A stretch of DNA of 64,000 nt, taken from NCBI RefSeq assembly GCF_003971195.1, contig NZ_CP034593.1:682001-746000 (forward strand). Direction: 5' to 3'. Numbering within the stretch: the stretch's first letter is position 1; every line of letters begins with the position of its first letter. The notes below the pieces were generated by a model, which was given only the letters and a program-made list of their open reading frames with translations, was not told where the DNA came from and ran no database searches. The translations under genes and the position numbers were made by a program. This document shows, in pieces, positions 27,324 through 36,021 of this stretch. The stretch is from Flaviflexus ciconiae. GTDB lineage: Bacteria; Actinomycetota; Actinomycetes; Actinomycetales; Actinomycetaceae.

Positions 27324-28589
27324 TTAGCGCCACAGGCCCCTTGTGTCGATGATGACCTTGTCGCCCAGCTTTGCTCGGTCGAACTGCTTGAACGGCTTAT
27401 GGTCGACAAGGACAAGAACAATGTCTGCGTCGGCAATTGCCGTTTCGAGGTCCTGGAGCTGAAGGCTGTCGAGATCTTTAAGCTTGGGCGGGAGCTCCTT
27501 GATGTGAGGCTCGACAACGCGGATGTCGCCATCTTCGAGAATCGTTGCGAGCTCACGGACGATCTCGAGCGAAGGGGATTCGCGCAGGTCGTCGATATCC
27601 GGCTTAAAGGCAATGCCGAGGGCTGCAATCGTCGGGTTCTTGATCCGAGCGGCCTTTGCTAGCACCTTGTCGATGACGTGCTCGGGCTTGCTGTCGTTCA
27701 CGTTACGGGCCGCCTGAATAAGCTTCGACTCTTCCGGTGCTGCCGAGACAATAAACCAGGGATCGACCGCGATGCAGTGTCCACCGACTCCGGGGCCGGG
27801 TTGGAGGATGTTGACCCGTGGGTGGTGGTTGGCGAGCTCGATGAGCTCCCAGACGTCGATGCCGAGCTTGTCGCAGATAACGGAGAGCTCATTGGCAAAG
27901 GCGATGTTAACGTCGCGGAATGAGTTCTCGGTTAGCTTTGCCATTTCGGCCGTTGTTGCGTCGGTAAGCAGGAGCTCACCCGTGCAGAACGTGGCATAGA
28001 GAGCTCGTGCCAACTCGGTGCCGCGAGGGGTGAGGCCGCCGATGACCCGGTCATTTGCTTCCATCTCAACCATGATCCGGCCGGGCAGAACACGCTCGGG
28101 GCAGTGGGCGAAATAGACGCTGTTGGGCTTGCCGTCCTCGAGCGTCAGGTCCGGCCTCATCTCGATCAGGTGCTCCGCCATCTTCTTCGTCGTTCCGGGC
28201 GGGGAGGTGGACTCGAGAACAATGAGTTCGCCACCCGTGAGGTGGGGCGTGATCGACTCTGCTGCCGACTCGATGTAGGTGGGGTCGAGCTCGTGGTTGT
28301 CGTTGAACGGGGTGGGTACCGCAACGATGTAGGCATCGGCGTGGGGCACCTCGGAGGAAGCCTTGAGTGAGCCCTCGCTGACGACGCGAGAAAGGGTCTC
28401 CTCGAAGTCGGGCTCGAAGAACGGAACCTCGCCGGCATTGATCCGGTCAACGTAGCTCTGGTTGGTGTCCATGCCGGTGACTGCAATGCCCTTGGAGGCG
28501 ATGAAAGCAGCGGTGGGAAGCCCGATGTATCCCAGCCCGATCACGCAGAGGCTCTGGAAAGAGTCCGTGGGGGAGAAGGTTTCAGTCAT
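27324..28589 (-). CDS. wecC: UDP-N-acetyl-D-mannosamine dehydrogenase, copy 2 (WecC)
   Basis: Same enzyme type as the gene at 22219-23472, with all family motifs: LCVIGLGYIGLPTAAFIA, AVPTPFND, ESTSPPGTT, KLTENSFRDVNIA and the catalytic cysteine in GPGVGGHCIAVDPWF. The two proteins share an unbroken run of 69 identical residues spanning the active site (TAEMAKLTEN to VDPWFIV) and differ mostly in the N-terminal NAD domain and the tail. ATG 28589 follows GAAAGG with good spacing. It lies 21 bases downstream of the Glyco_trans_1_2/GT2 gene, so the two form a minus-strand operon. It could be a redundant copy or make a slightly different uronic acid. Confidence 0.92.
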   Translation of the reverse strand: MTETFSPTDSFQSLCVIGLGYIGLPTAAFIASKGIAVTGMDTNQSYVDRINAGEVPFFEPDFEETLSRVVSEGSLKASSEVPHADAYIVAVPTPFNDNHELDPTYIESAAESITPHLTGGELIVLESTSPPGTTKKMAEHLIEMRPDLTLEDGKPNSVYFAHCPERVLPGRIMVEMEANDRVIGGLTPRGTELARALYATFCTGELLLTDATTAEMAKLTENSFRDVNIAFANELSVICDKLGIDVWELIELANHHPRVNILQPGPGVGGHCIAVDPWFIVSAAPEESKLIQAARNVNDSKPEHVIDKVLAKAARIKNPTIAALGIAFKPDIDDLRESPSLEIVRELATILEDGDIRVVEPHIKELPPKLKDLDSLQLQDLETAIADADIVLVLVDHKPFKQFDRAKLGDKVIIDTRGLWR

Positions 28590-28610
28590 TTCTACCTTTC
28601 AGTTGCCGGG

Positions 28611-30518
28611 TTAGGCAACGACGAAGTCTGGGTTGTAGCCGGTCCCGATATACTCGCTGTTGGCGAGGAACTCGAGATCGTGGCTCTGCCACGTGTGCTG
28701 CGTGTTCCCGCGCACTTGAAGGAAGTTGAACCGGTCGGTCGAGTAGGTCTTGCCGCCCTGGTCCGCAACAAGGCGGAGGAAGGCACTGTCTTCGCCGTGG
28801 GTGCGGCTTTCGAACGGCGCGGTCCTGAACGTCTCGGTGGGGCCGAGAAGGGTAGGGCCCGCCACGAAGGTGGTCCATCGGTGCTCGCGTTCCGGGAACC
28901 GAAGAAGTGTAGCGCCCATGCTTCCCAGGTACAGATAGCAGGCCTGCTTACCAACCAGATCCGCGCCTGAATACCAGAGCGCATTGATCTGGTCACGCAA
29001 ATACTGGGGTGCATAAATGTCGTCATCGTCGACCTTGGCCGCAAAGTCTCCATCGGCTACCTCGACCAGCTTGTTGAGGCAGTCGCCGAGCTTCCACGAT
29101 TCATCTCCGCGGAACACCGTGACATTCTCCAATCCAAGTTCCTTTGCCTTGGACTTGAAGGCCCCAATGTCGGTGTCGAATCCGTGTGTGCACAGGGCCA
29201 ACTGAACATTAACATCCCGCTGCTGAGATACCTGGGACAGGATGTGATCGAGTTGCTGGGGCCTGTTGGTGGAGACCATGGCCGTAATGGACGGCTTATT
29301 TAGAATGCTGTTCTCGACAGGCAGGCTGGCGGCACGGAACACCTGCTCGGCGCGATGCGTGTAGGTGTGGTTCTGCCAGATCCGGCGCTGGGCTTTGTGA
29401 ACCATTCGGTCGCGGAACTGGGGTGAACGCAAGAGTGCCCTGATCGTCCATTCTGCTTCCTCGGTATTGTCGACGAGCGGGACCTCGTCGTGCGGGAAGA
29501 ACTCCTGTAGCGCAACGGAGGGGGTCGAAACAACGGGTGTTCCCGAGGCTGCGATCTCGAAGACTCGGCGTGCGCACATGCTCGGACTATCAACAACCGA
29601 GTTCACGTTGAGGAACACCTTGTTGGTGCGGTAGGCCGTCAGCATCTTGTCGTAGGGGAGTGAACCCACCACGTGCTTATCGAGCGGTGCGGGGAACTGG
29701 TAGTTTTCGTCTGCACCTGCGAACCGCGAATAGATCGTAAAGTCGTATCCGCGTTTGCTGACCTTCGAGGCGGCGCCGAGAAGCAGATCCATCTGTTCGC
29801 GGCGCTCCGGGTACTTGTGCGCAAAATACATGCCGCCAAATGCGATGTCACCGATCTGGTGCAGCTCGGGGCTCCGAACCGGATTGTGAATCGAGGGCTG
29901 AGCGGCGAAGCTCAAGGAGTCAACGCGGTCGTGTCCGAGCTCCCGCTTGTAGTCTTCAATCTTGTTCGAGTCCGAGGTGAAGACAACGTCGAAGAGCTTG
30001 GCGGTGTCGAGAAAATCATTAAAGTGGGGCGGGTCTTCCTTGTTCCAGAAGACCGTGGGAATGTTCTTGTCCTTGCAGGTGCCAACGAGTTTCCGAAGCG
30101 GTTCGGTCGGTGCCTTCGAACCGGTGAGCTGGTACTGCCAGGCCCCACCGTTGCCGTTCCAGGCAGACTCGACAAAAAGGAGGTCGACGCCCCTATCGAG
30201 TTCGGCCTGCCAATTGTCTGGTGTCACTTGAACAGTGGTGAACTCGTGGCCCCAGGCTCGCAGGGAGAAGTCGTCCATGATGACGGCGACTCTCATGCCC
30301 TCAAAGGCGCGGGGGCGGTCAAGGTCTTGGTATTCGGGTATATCGAGCGGATCAAAAGCCGCACCCTTACGCCGTGCTCGTCCCGATCCGGGGCCCGCCA
30401 GAGAGTAGGGGCCGGAGAGCTTTTTCCGGCTCTGCCACTTCTTCAGCTGCTCCGGGCCACCGTTGCGCAGGTGCCAGAGTCCCGTGCGTACCTGCTTCGC
30501 AACAGACTTGAGATTCAC
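28611..30518 (-). CDS. Glycosyltransferase, Glyco_trans_1_2 (CgeB-like) + GT2 fusion, copy 2
   Basis: A 635-residue paralogue of the protein at 23509-25641. The shared module order is clear: VFWNKEDPPHFNDFLDTAKL, DIAFGGMYFAHKYPERREQM and ARRVFEIAASGTPVVSTPSV in the GT-B-like part, then a GT2 module with AKVDDDDIYAPQYLRDQI and YSTDRFNFLQV. The N-terminus is basic (MNLKSVAKQVRTGLWHLRNG) and lacks the two TM helices of copy 1. The start is a GTG without a strong ribosome site. It is followed closely by wecC copy 2. Substrates are unknown. The pairing of this fusion with a wecC gene at both places suggests transfer of ManNAcA, which is inference. Confidence 0.82.
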   Translation of the reverse strand: MNLKSVAKQVRTGLWHLRNGGPEQLKKWQSRKKLSGPYSLAGPGSGRARRKGAAFDPLDIPEYQDLDRPRAFEGMRVAVIMDDFSLRAWGHEFTTVQVTPDNWQAELDRGVDLLFVESAWNGNGGAWQYQLTGSKAPTEPLRKLVGTCKDKNIPTVFWNKEDPPHFNDFLDTAKLFDVVFTSDSNKIEDYKRELGHDRVDSLSFAAQPSIHNPVRSPELHQIGDIAFGGMYFAHKYPERREQMDLLLGAASKVSKRGYDFTIYSRFAGADENYQFPAPLDKHVVGSLPYDKMLTAYRTNKVFLNVNSVVDSPSMCARRVFEIAASGTPVVSTPSVALQEFFPHDEVPLVDNTEEAEWTIRALLRSPQFRDRMVHKAQRRIWQNHTYTHRAEQVFRAASLPVENSILNKPSITAMVSTNRPQQLDHILSQVSQQRDVNVQLALCTHGFDTDIGAFKSKAKELGLENVTVFRGDESWKLGDCLNKLVEVADGDFAAKVDDDDIYAPQYLRDQINALWYSGADLVGKQACYLYLGSMGATLLRFPEREHRWTTFVAGPTLLGPTETFRTAPFESRTHGEDSAFLRLVADQGGKTYSTDRFNFLQVRGNTQHTWQSHDLEFLANSEYIGTGYNPDFVVA

Positions 30519-30966
30519 CGATCAACTCTTATTCCCGCTGAGACTCGAGCCGGAGTTCTCACGGAGATGACCTGCCGGGCGGCGCTCAGCGAACGCTTAT
30601 CAATAACACAGGCGAGTCTATCCCAGGTCGACACCTGATTGTTGTCGACAGACGGCTGTGATCTATGAGTTAACAGGGTTTCCACAGCCACGTTGCTACG
30701 ACCGGGGCTAATACTTCTCACAGCGTATATGCGATCAGGAGTGAAATACCTTGGCCCTGTGTTGACGTGGTCTACAGGGCCAAGGATTGTCATCGTTCAC
30801 CTTGGCAGGGTCAGCTCAGGTGGCCTCCGGACCCGCGCTTTAGGCCTGACATTAAGGTTCTACATGGTTGAGAAACTAAATGGATGATACTGAGGGTGTC
30901 TAGGTGTCCTATCGAATAATTTTGATGACTTGAAGGGCTAAAATGTAGTGGAGTTTATGTAGGTGA
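30519..30966. other. Intergenic region upstream of glycosyltransferase copy 2
   Basis: About 450 bases with no supported gene. It holds the promoter of the minus-strand GT-wecC pair, a hairpin at 30749-30785, and a smaller inverted repeat GTCGACA/TGTCGAC (30627-30633 and 30643-30649). The stretch after about 30850 is visibly AT-richer than the surrounding genes, as often seen in old mobile-element or phage scars. Confidence 0.4.
30749..30785. terminator. Perfect 12-bp inverted repeat, probable terminator
   Basis: CCTTGGCCCTGT (30749-30760) is perfectly complementary to ACAGGGCCAAGG (30774-30785) across 13 bases. It is placed where it could end minus-strand transcription coming from the acyltransferase or the small gene at 30967-31356. 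Only a short T-containing stretch follows, so an operator role is also possible. Confidence 0.5.
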
Positions 30967-31356
30967 TTAATAATCAACTCGGGTTGGTGCTCCTTCGAGA
31001 GACCGATGGTTTTCAGCTGTCGCTGACTCTTGACTCGTTGAGAGTCCCAAGAGAATTCGGCCGAGTCCCGCATCCCGCTGGCAAACCGGTCCACTGATGA
31101 GTTGTTCTATTCGTTCATGCATTTCCGCCCACACCATTGCCGCTGCGCCCGGATTCACCTGAGCACGAGCTTTAGTCTTAGCCTGGGTTTCAACTGCCTG
31201 CGCCCTGATCTCATCGGTCGCTGTTAGGCGATGGGCACCAAAACTAGCCCGAATCTTGCTTTCAGGGGTACGAAACGACGAGAGTATTTCGGATAGTGTG
31301 TTCAAGCATTTCGCGAGCGTCGTGAGCTCTATCGTGACTTCGGTGTCTGCCGACAT
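30967..31356 (-). CDS. Unrecognised small protein
   Basis: An open frame of 129 residues beginning MSADTEVTIELTTLAKCLNT. The central part (ATDEIRAQAVETQAKTKARA) is helical and charged, possibly coiled-coil, and the tail after about residue 95 looks unstructured. No family is recognised and the ribosome site is weak. It sits alone in an otherwise empty 1.1 kb stretch with lower GC than its surroundings. It may be a remnant of a transferred element or a chance open frame. Confidence 0.35.
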   Translation of the reverse strand: MSADTEVTIELTTLAKCLNTLSEILSSFRTPESKIRASFGAHRLTATDEIRAQAVETQAKTKARAQVNPGAAAMVWAEMHERIEQLISGPVCQRDAGLGRILLGLSTSQESATAENHRSLEGAPTRVDY

Positions 31357-31630
31357 CGGGTCATCGTGAAGGTCGACAATGGAATGAACGAATCTTTAAC
31401 GAACAGCTCCGGCTTCTTGGAGGACGTCAGATGACTCACTGTTGGTGATGGCGGGATCGCCGCTCTCCATGGAGCCCTACAGGAATTTACCTCCGTCGCA
31501 CATTCGGATAGCGGCATTCGTTAAAAGTATGAGCTAGGTACCGATTGTGGCCTGGGACGGCGAGAAACTGGTCGATTGAGATTCGCAAACGCGGACCGGC
31601 TACCATCTTCACGGCGTCTAAGCCGCCAGT

Positions 31631-33754
31631 TCATTCGAACAGCCAGGCGGCCTGTTGTTTGAGCTGTTCTTCAATGAGAGGTGCAAGAGTGCGGGCAAAC
31701 GTGTTGGTCAGGTGCGAACCGTCGTACCAGACGACAACGTTCCCGACCACAGCCGTGCACGTGTCAGCCCCGTTCCTTCCGTCAGGGCATACACTGTCGG
31801 TCACATCGACGGTGTAGACTCCGTCCGGGAGATCGAGACCAGACAACGGGTTTGTGTCAGCGATATGAGCGCTTGATGCCCCACATTCTTCCGGTGTATT
31901 CCCGCTGGCAAGGCAGTCATTGACCATTTCCCCTGGGCGTGGGGTGCCCCTCATGAGCACGAGGTCAGTACCGGTATCGGTAATCTGCTGCCAGCGCTCG
32001 ATTGCACCGTCTTCAATCTGTTCATCACTAGCGGCGAGGATGCGGGTGCCGGCTGTAACCACAAGGTCGACATCGTTTTCCTCCAGCCACTCGATGTAGT
32101 TCCCAATCCAGGCCTGGCAGTCTTTCGTGCCTTCTGAATCGCTGATTGAGAAGACGCATGCGTCCTTATTGACGACGAGAACTTCCCAGCCATAGATCGC
32201 GCCAAGCGTTTTATAGGCTTCGTACCAATGGGCGGAGTGGGAGCCGCCGGAGATCACGATCCGAGCAGTTGGGTCCTCTGGTGCATCGGGATCTTCGCAC
32301 ACCTTGACTTTGTCGAGTCCGGGGCCGTTGGCCATCGCGGTGACACAGCCCGTGCGATATATGTCGGCTAATTCCCGTTGGAGATCTTCCACCGCTGGCA
32401 GATAATTGGCTGCTTCTGGGGTGTCAGCATATTCGGGGGTGGTGATGAGGGCGCCGGGATAATGATCCCAATCCCAGTCAACGAAATCAGTCGCCGGACG
32501 GCTGCGCTCTTCATGAAGCACAAGTGTTGCCCCCGTTCCCGCAACCGCGAGAGCCGCGGCGGCGGCTGAGACAACAATCTTGTTGGCTCTGCGAGCGGTG
32601 TCCTGGGGGCGGCTCTGCTGCCGGTTCTTGAGCGGCAGCTCAATAAATCTGTACGTGAGCATTGCCAAGACCACGGTGATAGCGAGAATAATGACCGCGC
32701 CGCGCAGACCGAAAGAATCCCGCCCGCGAAGCTCGAGGTAGAAGATGATGAGCGGCCAGTGCCACAGGTAGAGACCATAGGCGTGGTCGCCGATCCACGA
32801 CAGTGCCCTGTTTGAAAGAAAGTGTGTTGCTGACCCGACCGGATCATGGTTACCGCCCTTCTGCCCCGCGGCAATGAAGACGAGGGTGAGGCCGATCAGG
32901 GGCCACAGCGCCCATGGGCCAGGGAAGAGCTGGCGGCCATCGAGGACGATGCCGCACGAGACGATCATGGCCAGCCCAATCCACCCGGCCGGGAAGCGCA
33001 GTGGCTTTGGTAGGCGGATTGATCCGGCAGTCAGGGCTAGAAGGCCACCGAAAGCGAGCTGCCAGACACGCGTTGTCGTGAGGAGATACGCTTCGTCCTG
33101 GTTGTAGCTGCCCACATAGATCGCGTAAGCGAACGAGGCGATAAAGACGATACCGACAAGGACAGCCATGACCCGTGCCGCTGAAGTCTTGACCAGACGC
33201 GCGGCAAAGACGGCGACCATAGCCAGCACCGGCCACACGATATAGAACTGGCCCTGCACTGACAGCGACCAAAAATGTTGGAACGGTGACGTCTCAGGCC
33301 CCGCGGCCCCGTATGCGAGCTGAGAGCTGATGAGCTCCCAGTTCTCGAAATACAGGAGAGATGCGCGAGCTTCAGCCCAAAGCTGGCTATGCCGCGTCAC
33401 TGGGAAGAGTGCTAGACCTACAGCAAGGGTGACAGCAATAACCAGGGCAGCAGGGACGAGGATGCGGCGTGCGAGACGACCGTAATACCTCAAAGGATCA
33501 ATACGACCACCGTGCGTTGCGGCTTCCCGGAGAAGCATTCCTGTGAAGAGGAATCCGGAAACGGCGAGGAAGATATCGATACCACCAGAGACTCGCCCAT
33601 TGCCGAACAGGTGGAAGACCACCACGCCGGCCAGGGCAAGACCGCGTACCCCATGGAGTTCGGGTAGGTAGCGGCGCTCGGGTAGCCGTCGTGCCAGAAC
33701 GTCCTGAGAATCTTCACAATGCGGGGAAAGAGACGTCGTTCGGGCCAAGGACAT
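31631..33754 (-). CDS. Acyltransferase 3 (OafA-like) fused to SGNH domain, paralogue
   Basis: A 707-residue paralogue of the protein at 11823-13910, sharing LPERRYLPELHGVRG, VSGGIDIFLAVSGFLFTGML, SPFQHFWSLSVQGQFYIVWP, YAIYVGSYNQDEAYL and AYGLYLWHWPL in the membrane domain. The outside SGNH domain has the serine in SGGSHSAHWYEAYK and the closing WYDGSHLT. It is predicted to O-acylate a surface glycan. ATG 33754 is taken although the AGGA before it is too close to be an ideal ribosome site. About 90 bases separate it from the nested insertion element, so its natural upstream neighbour may have been lost. Confidence 0.88.
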   Translation of the reverse strand: MSLARTTSLSPHCEDSQDVLARRLPERRYLPELHGVRGLALAGVVVFHLFGNGRVSGGIDIFLAVSGFLFTGMLLREAATHGGRIDPLRYYGRLARRILVPAALVIAVTLAVGLALFPVTRHSQLWAEARASLLYFENWELISSQLAYGAAGPETSPFQHFWSLSVQGQFYIVWPVLAMVAVFAARLVKTSAARVMAVLVGIVFIASFAYAIYVGSYNQDEAYLLTTTRVWQLAFGGLLALTAGSIRLPKPLRFPAGWIGLAMIVSCGIVLDGRQLFPGPWALWPLIGLTLVFIAAGQKGGNHDPVGSATHFLSNRALSWIGDHAYGLYLWHWPLIIFYLELRGRDSFGLRGAVIILAITVVLAMLTYRFIELPLKNRQQSRPQDTARRANKIVVSAAAAALAVAGTGATLVLHEERSRPATDFVDWDWDHYPGALITTPEYADTPEAANYLPAVEDLQRELADIYRTGCVTAMANGPGLDKVKVCEDPDAPEDPTARIVISGGSHSAHWYEAYKTLGAIYGWEVLVVNKDACVFSISDSEGTKDCQAWIGNYIEWLEENDVDLVVTAGTRILAASDEQIEDGAIERWQQITDTGTDLVLMRGTPRPGEMVNDCLASGNTPEECGASSAHIADTNPLSGLDLPDGVYTVDVTDSVCPDGRNGADTCTAVVGNVVVWYDGSHLTNTFARTLAPLIEEQLKQQAAWLFE

Positions 33755-33852
33755 TCCTAAGTGTTAAAGAATAGCAACTCATAAATTTTAGTCCAATGCA
33801 CCTCTGAGCTAGTTGGAATCAACTATGACAAGTCATGCACGATTGGAATTTA

Positions 33853-33876
33853 GGGACTGCTGAAGGTTTGGTTGAC
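33853..33876 (+). repeat. IS3 left inverted repeat
   Basis: GGGACTGCTGAAGGTTTGG followed by TTGAC. It is the inverted partner of the sequence at 35104-35129, with three mismatches in 24 bases. Confidence 0.7.
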
Positions 33877-33885
33877 GGTGGTGTT

Positions 33886-34771
33886 TCATGCTGCCAGGGT
33901 GGCGACGGGTTTCATTATGGTCATGAATTCGATCGGTGTCAGCTTGCCCAGCGCCCGCTGGTGACGCTTGCGGTGATAGATCTCTTCGATCCAGGACACA
34001 ATCGCCAGGCGCAGCTCCTTGCGGGTATTCCAGATCTTGCGGTCCAGAACATTCTTCTGCAACAGAGCAAAGAACGATTCCATAGCTGCACTATCGCCAG
34101 CAGCACCGACTTGCCCCATCGACCCACACAGCTTGTGCTCGTCCAGTGTTTTCAGGAATTTCTTTGACCGGAATTGCGATCCCCGATCAGTATGGACCAC
34201 CACCCCTTCGGGATGTCCCCGATGGGAGAGCGACTTCTTTAGGGCATTCACCGCCAGGTCGGCTGTCATAATGGAGTCCATGCTGTAGCCGACGATCTCG
34301 TTGCTGAACGTGTCCTTGAACGCACACAGATACAGGGTTCCCTCCCGGGTGGGGTGCTCGGTGATATCGCCCAGCCACAACCGATTGGGGTGATCGGTGC
34401 GGAACTGGCGGCGCACGAGATCATCATGAGCAGGCGGCCCGGGAACAGTATATTTCCGCCTGCGGGTCGTGATCACCGACCGGATTCCTGCGATGTGACA
34501 CAGGCGCCACACTCGCTGCTCGGAGACCCGGTAGCCCAGATCAGTGAGGTCATCAGCAAGGACTCGGTAGCCGCCCTCGGGGTCCTTCTCGTGCAGGACT
34601 CGTAGGACGTTGATCAGGTGCAGTTCTTCTTCTTGCCGGGCACAGAGCGGCTTCTTTTTCCATTTATAGTACGCCTGGGTGGAAAACCCCAAGGACCCGG
34701 CACGTCACTGCGACCGGCACCCGAACAGGGACACTCGTTGCAGCAAGCTCACCAACGAGCGGGTAGATCAT
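33886..34771 (-). pseudogene. IS3-family transposase orfB (DDE integrase domain), frameshifted
   Basis: The rve/DDE domain is well preserved: LWLGDITEHPT (first Asp), VVVHTDRGSQFRSKKF (second Asp) and SAAMESFFALLQKN (Glu). The expected start is ATG 34771, overlapping the orfA stop by four bases and reading MIYPLVGELAATSV to VTCRVLG. There the frame breaks and the following GFSTQAYYKWK lies in the next frame. Removing one base in or beside the C4 run at 34687-34690 rejoins them into about 294 residues. In many IS3 elements orfB is made by frameshifting from orfA, but this break is inside orfB, so the copy is probably inactive or misread. Confidence 0.8.
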
Positions 34772-35058
34772 TGTGGGGGCGTGATGTGTGCCTGGGAGAG
34801 ATAGGCGGCAGCCCTGCGTAGGACTTCGTTTTCCATTTCGAGCTCACGGATACGTTTCAGCGCAGCTACGTTCTCCTTGACCTCACTGGCATCGGCAGGC
34901 ACGGTCAGGCCGCGGGAGTGGAGACGGTCGTGATTGACCCAGTTCTGCAATGAGGAGCGCGAGATCCCCAGATCGGTACAGACCTGGCGTTGAGTCATCC
35001 CTGAATTCACGAGTCCAACGGCGTCGCGTTTGAATTCCTCGGAATACATTTTCGGCAT
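34768..35058 (-). CDS. IS3-family transposase orfA (helix-turn-helix)
   Basis: A 96-residue DNA-binding subunit: MPKMYSEEFKRDAVGLV opens a helix-turn-helix (MTQRQVCTDLGISRSSLQNW), followed by a leucine-zipper-like helix ELEMENEVLRRAAAYLSQA. The start at 35058 is preferred because GGAAGG lies nine bases upstream. An earlier in-frame start at 35094 would run into the terminal repeat region. It normally works with orfB to bind the IS ends. Confidence 0.85.
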   Translation of the reverse strand: MPKMYSEEFKRDAVGLVNSGMTQRQVCTDLGISRSSLQNWVNHDRLHSRGLTVPADASEVKENVAALKRIRELEMENEVLRRAAAYLSQAHITPPQ

Positions 35059-35090
35059 AGTTGTCATCCTTCCAGCACGACTAGAGAAAG

Positions 35091-35954
35091 TCATGCAATC
35101 AAAGTGACAACCAAACCCTCAGCACTCCCGTTGAATCTTTCGACCTTGCCATTGGTTTGGGGTCGGTATGGCTTGGTCCGCTCGTGCTTGATACCCTCAC
35201 CGAGTGCCTGGGAAAAAGCGGCTGAGCGGTAGCAGGCACCGTTATCAGTCATGACCGCTTTGACAGTGATTCCCAGGTCGTTGAAGAATGCGTTAGCTCG
35301 CTTCCAAAAGCTGGCTGCGGTTTCTTTCTTCTTATCATCTAAGATTTCTGAATACGCGACTCGGGAGTTGTCATCAACCGCGTGGTGAAGATACCGGTAT
35401 CCGCGAACTGGCACGGTTTTACGTGCCTGTAGCTTGTTCCGTTGGGCCCCATGGTGCCCCTCGCTTCCTCGGCCGTGGACCCGCCAGCCACCACCGTCTG
35501 GGATCCGGCCCTGCTTCTTAATATCGACGTGAACCAGCTCCCCTGGAGCCGCAACCTCGTAGCGTTTAGGTTTGGGCTTGCGGACGGGAAGTCCGGTGGC
35601 CTGGTCGATATCGCAGAGCCTGGGCATGTTGTAGCGCTCCAGGACATGCCCCACAGTCGAGCGTGGGATTCGCAGGTGGTAGCTGATCCGGTGTGGTCCC
35701 CACTTGCGGTTAAACCGCAGGTTAATGATCCGTCGTTCGGTCTTGGCTGGAAGTTGGTTCGGAGAGGTGTGGGGCCGGGAACTACGGTCTGTCATGGGAA
35801 GTCCGGCCCGGTAACGGTCTGCCCATCGTTTGGCGGTAGCCGGTGAGCATTGGAAGCGTTCTGCGGCTCGGCGTATCGGTAATCCACCATCAACAATGAG
35901 AACGGCGATGCGCCGTCGCCCCACCAGGCTGAAAGGTGCGTTAGCGTGAGTCAT
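35091..35954 (-). pseudogene. IS481-type transposase, C-terminus removed by IS3 insertion
   Basis: It starts at ATG 35954 with GGAGG five bases upstream. An N-terminal helix-turn-helix (IRRAAERFQCSPATAKRWAD) is followed by the DDE domain with GELVHVDIKKQGRI (first Asp), VMTDNGACYRS (second Asp) and PYRPQTNGKVERFN (Glu). Immediately after ERFN the reading frame enters the IS3 terminal repeat and ends in foreign codons. About 70-80 residues of the normal C-terminus are missing. No remnant of them is found on the other side of the IS3 element. Confidence 0.85.
35104..35129 (-). repeat. IS3 right inverted repeat
   Basis: Read on the minus strand, GGGAGTGCTGAGGGTTTGG followed by TTGTCAC. It is the partner of 33853-33876 and the exact junction with the IS481-type transposase gene. 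Confidence 0.7.
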
Positions 35955-36021
35955 GAAGACCTCCGGGTCTGGTAGGAGTTGTGGTAACCCCATACTGCCC
36001 GGAGGCCTTCCCTAAATCACA

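Larger units (their letters stand above)
33853..35129 (-). mobile_element. IS3-family insertion sequence (about 1.28 kb)
   Basis: Two ORFs (orfA and orfB) on the minus strand lie between inverted terminal repeats at 33853-33876 and 35104-35129 that match at 21 of 24 aligned positions. The flanking bases on the two sides do not match as a target duplication, consistent with rearrangement after insertion. orfB is frameshifted, so this copy is probably not autonomous. Confidence 0.75.
33844..36021. mobile_element. Remnant IS481-type element interrupted by an IS3 element
   Basis: The outer element is defined by a truncated IS481-type transposase gene. Its outer ends appear as TGGAATTTAGGGA at 33844-33856 and, on the other strand, TGTGATTTAGGGA at 36009-36021 (11 of 13 positions match). 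The 3' end of its transposase gene is missing, so the inner IS3 insertion was accompanied by a deletion. No target duplication is seen at the outer ends. The boundaries are inferred. Confidence 0.5.
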
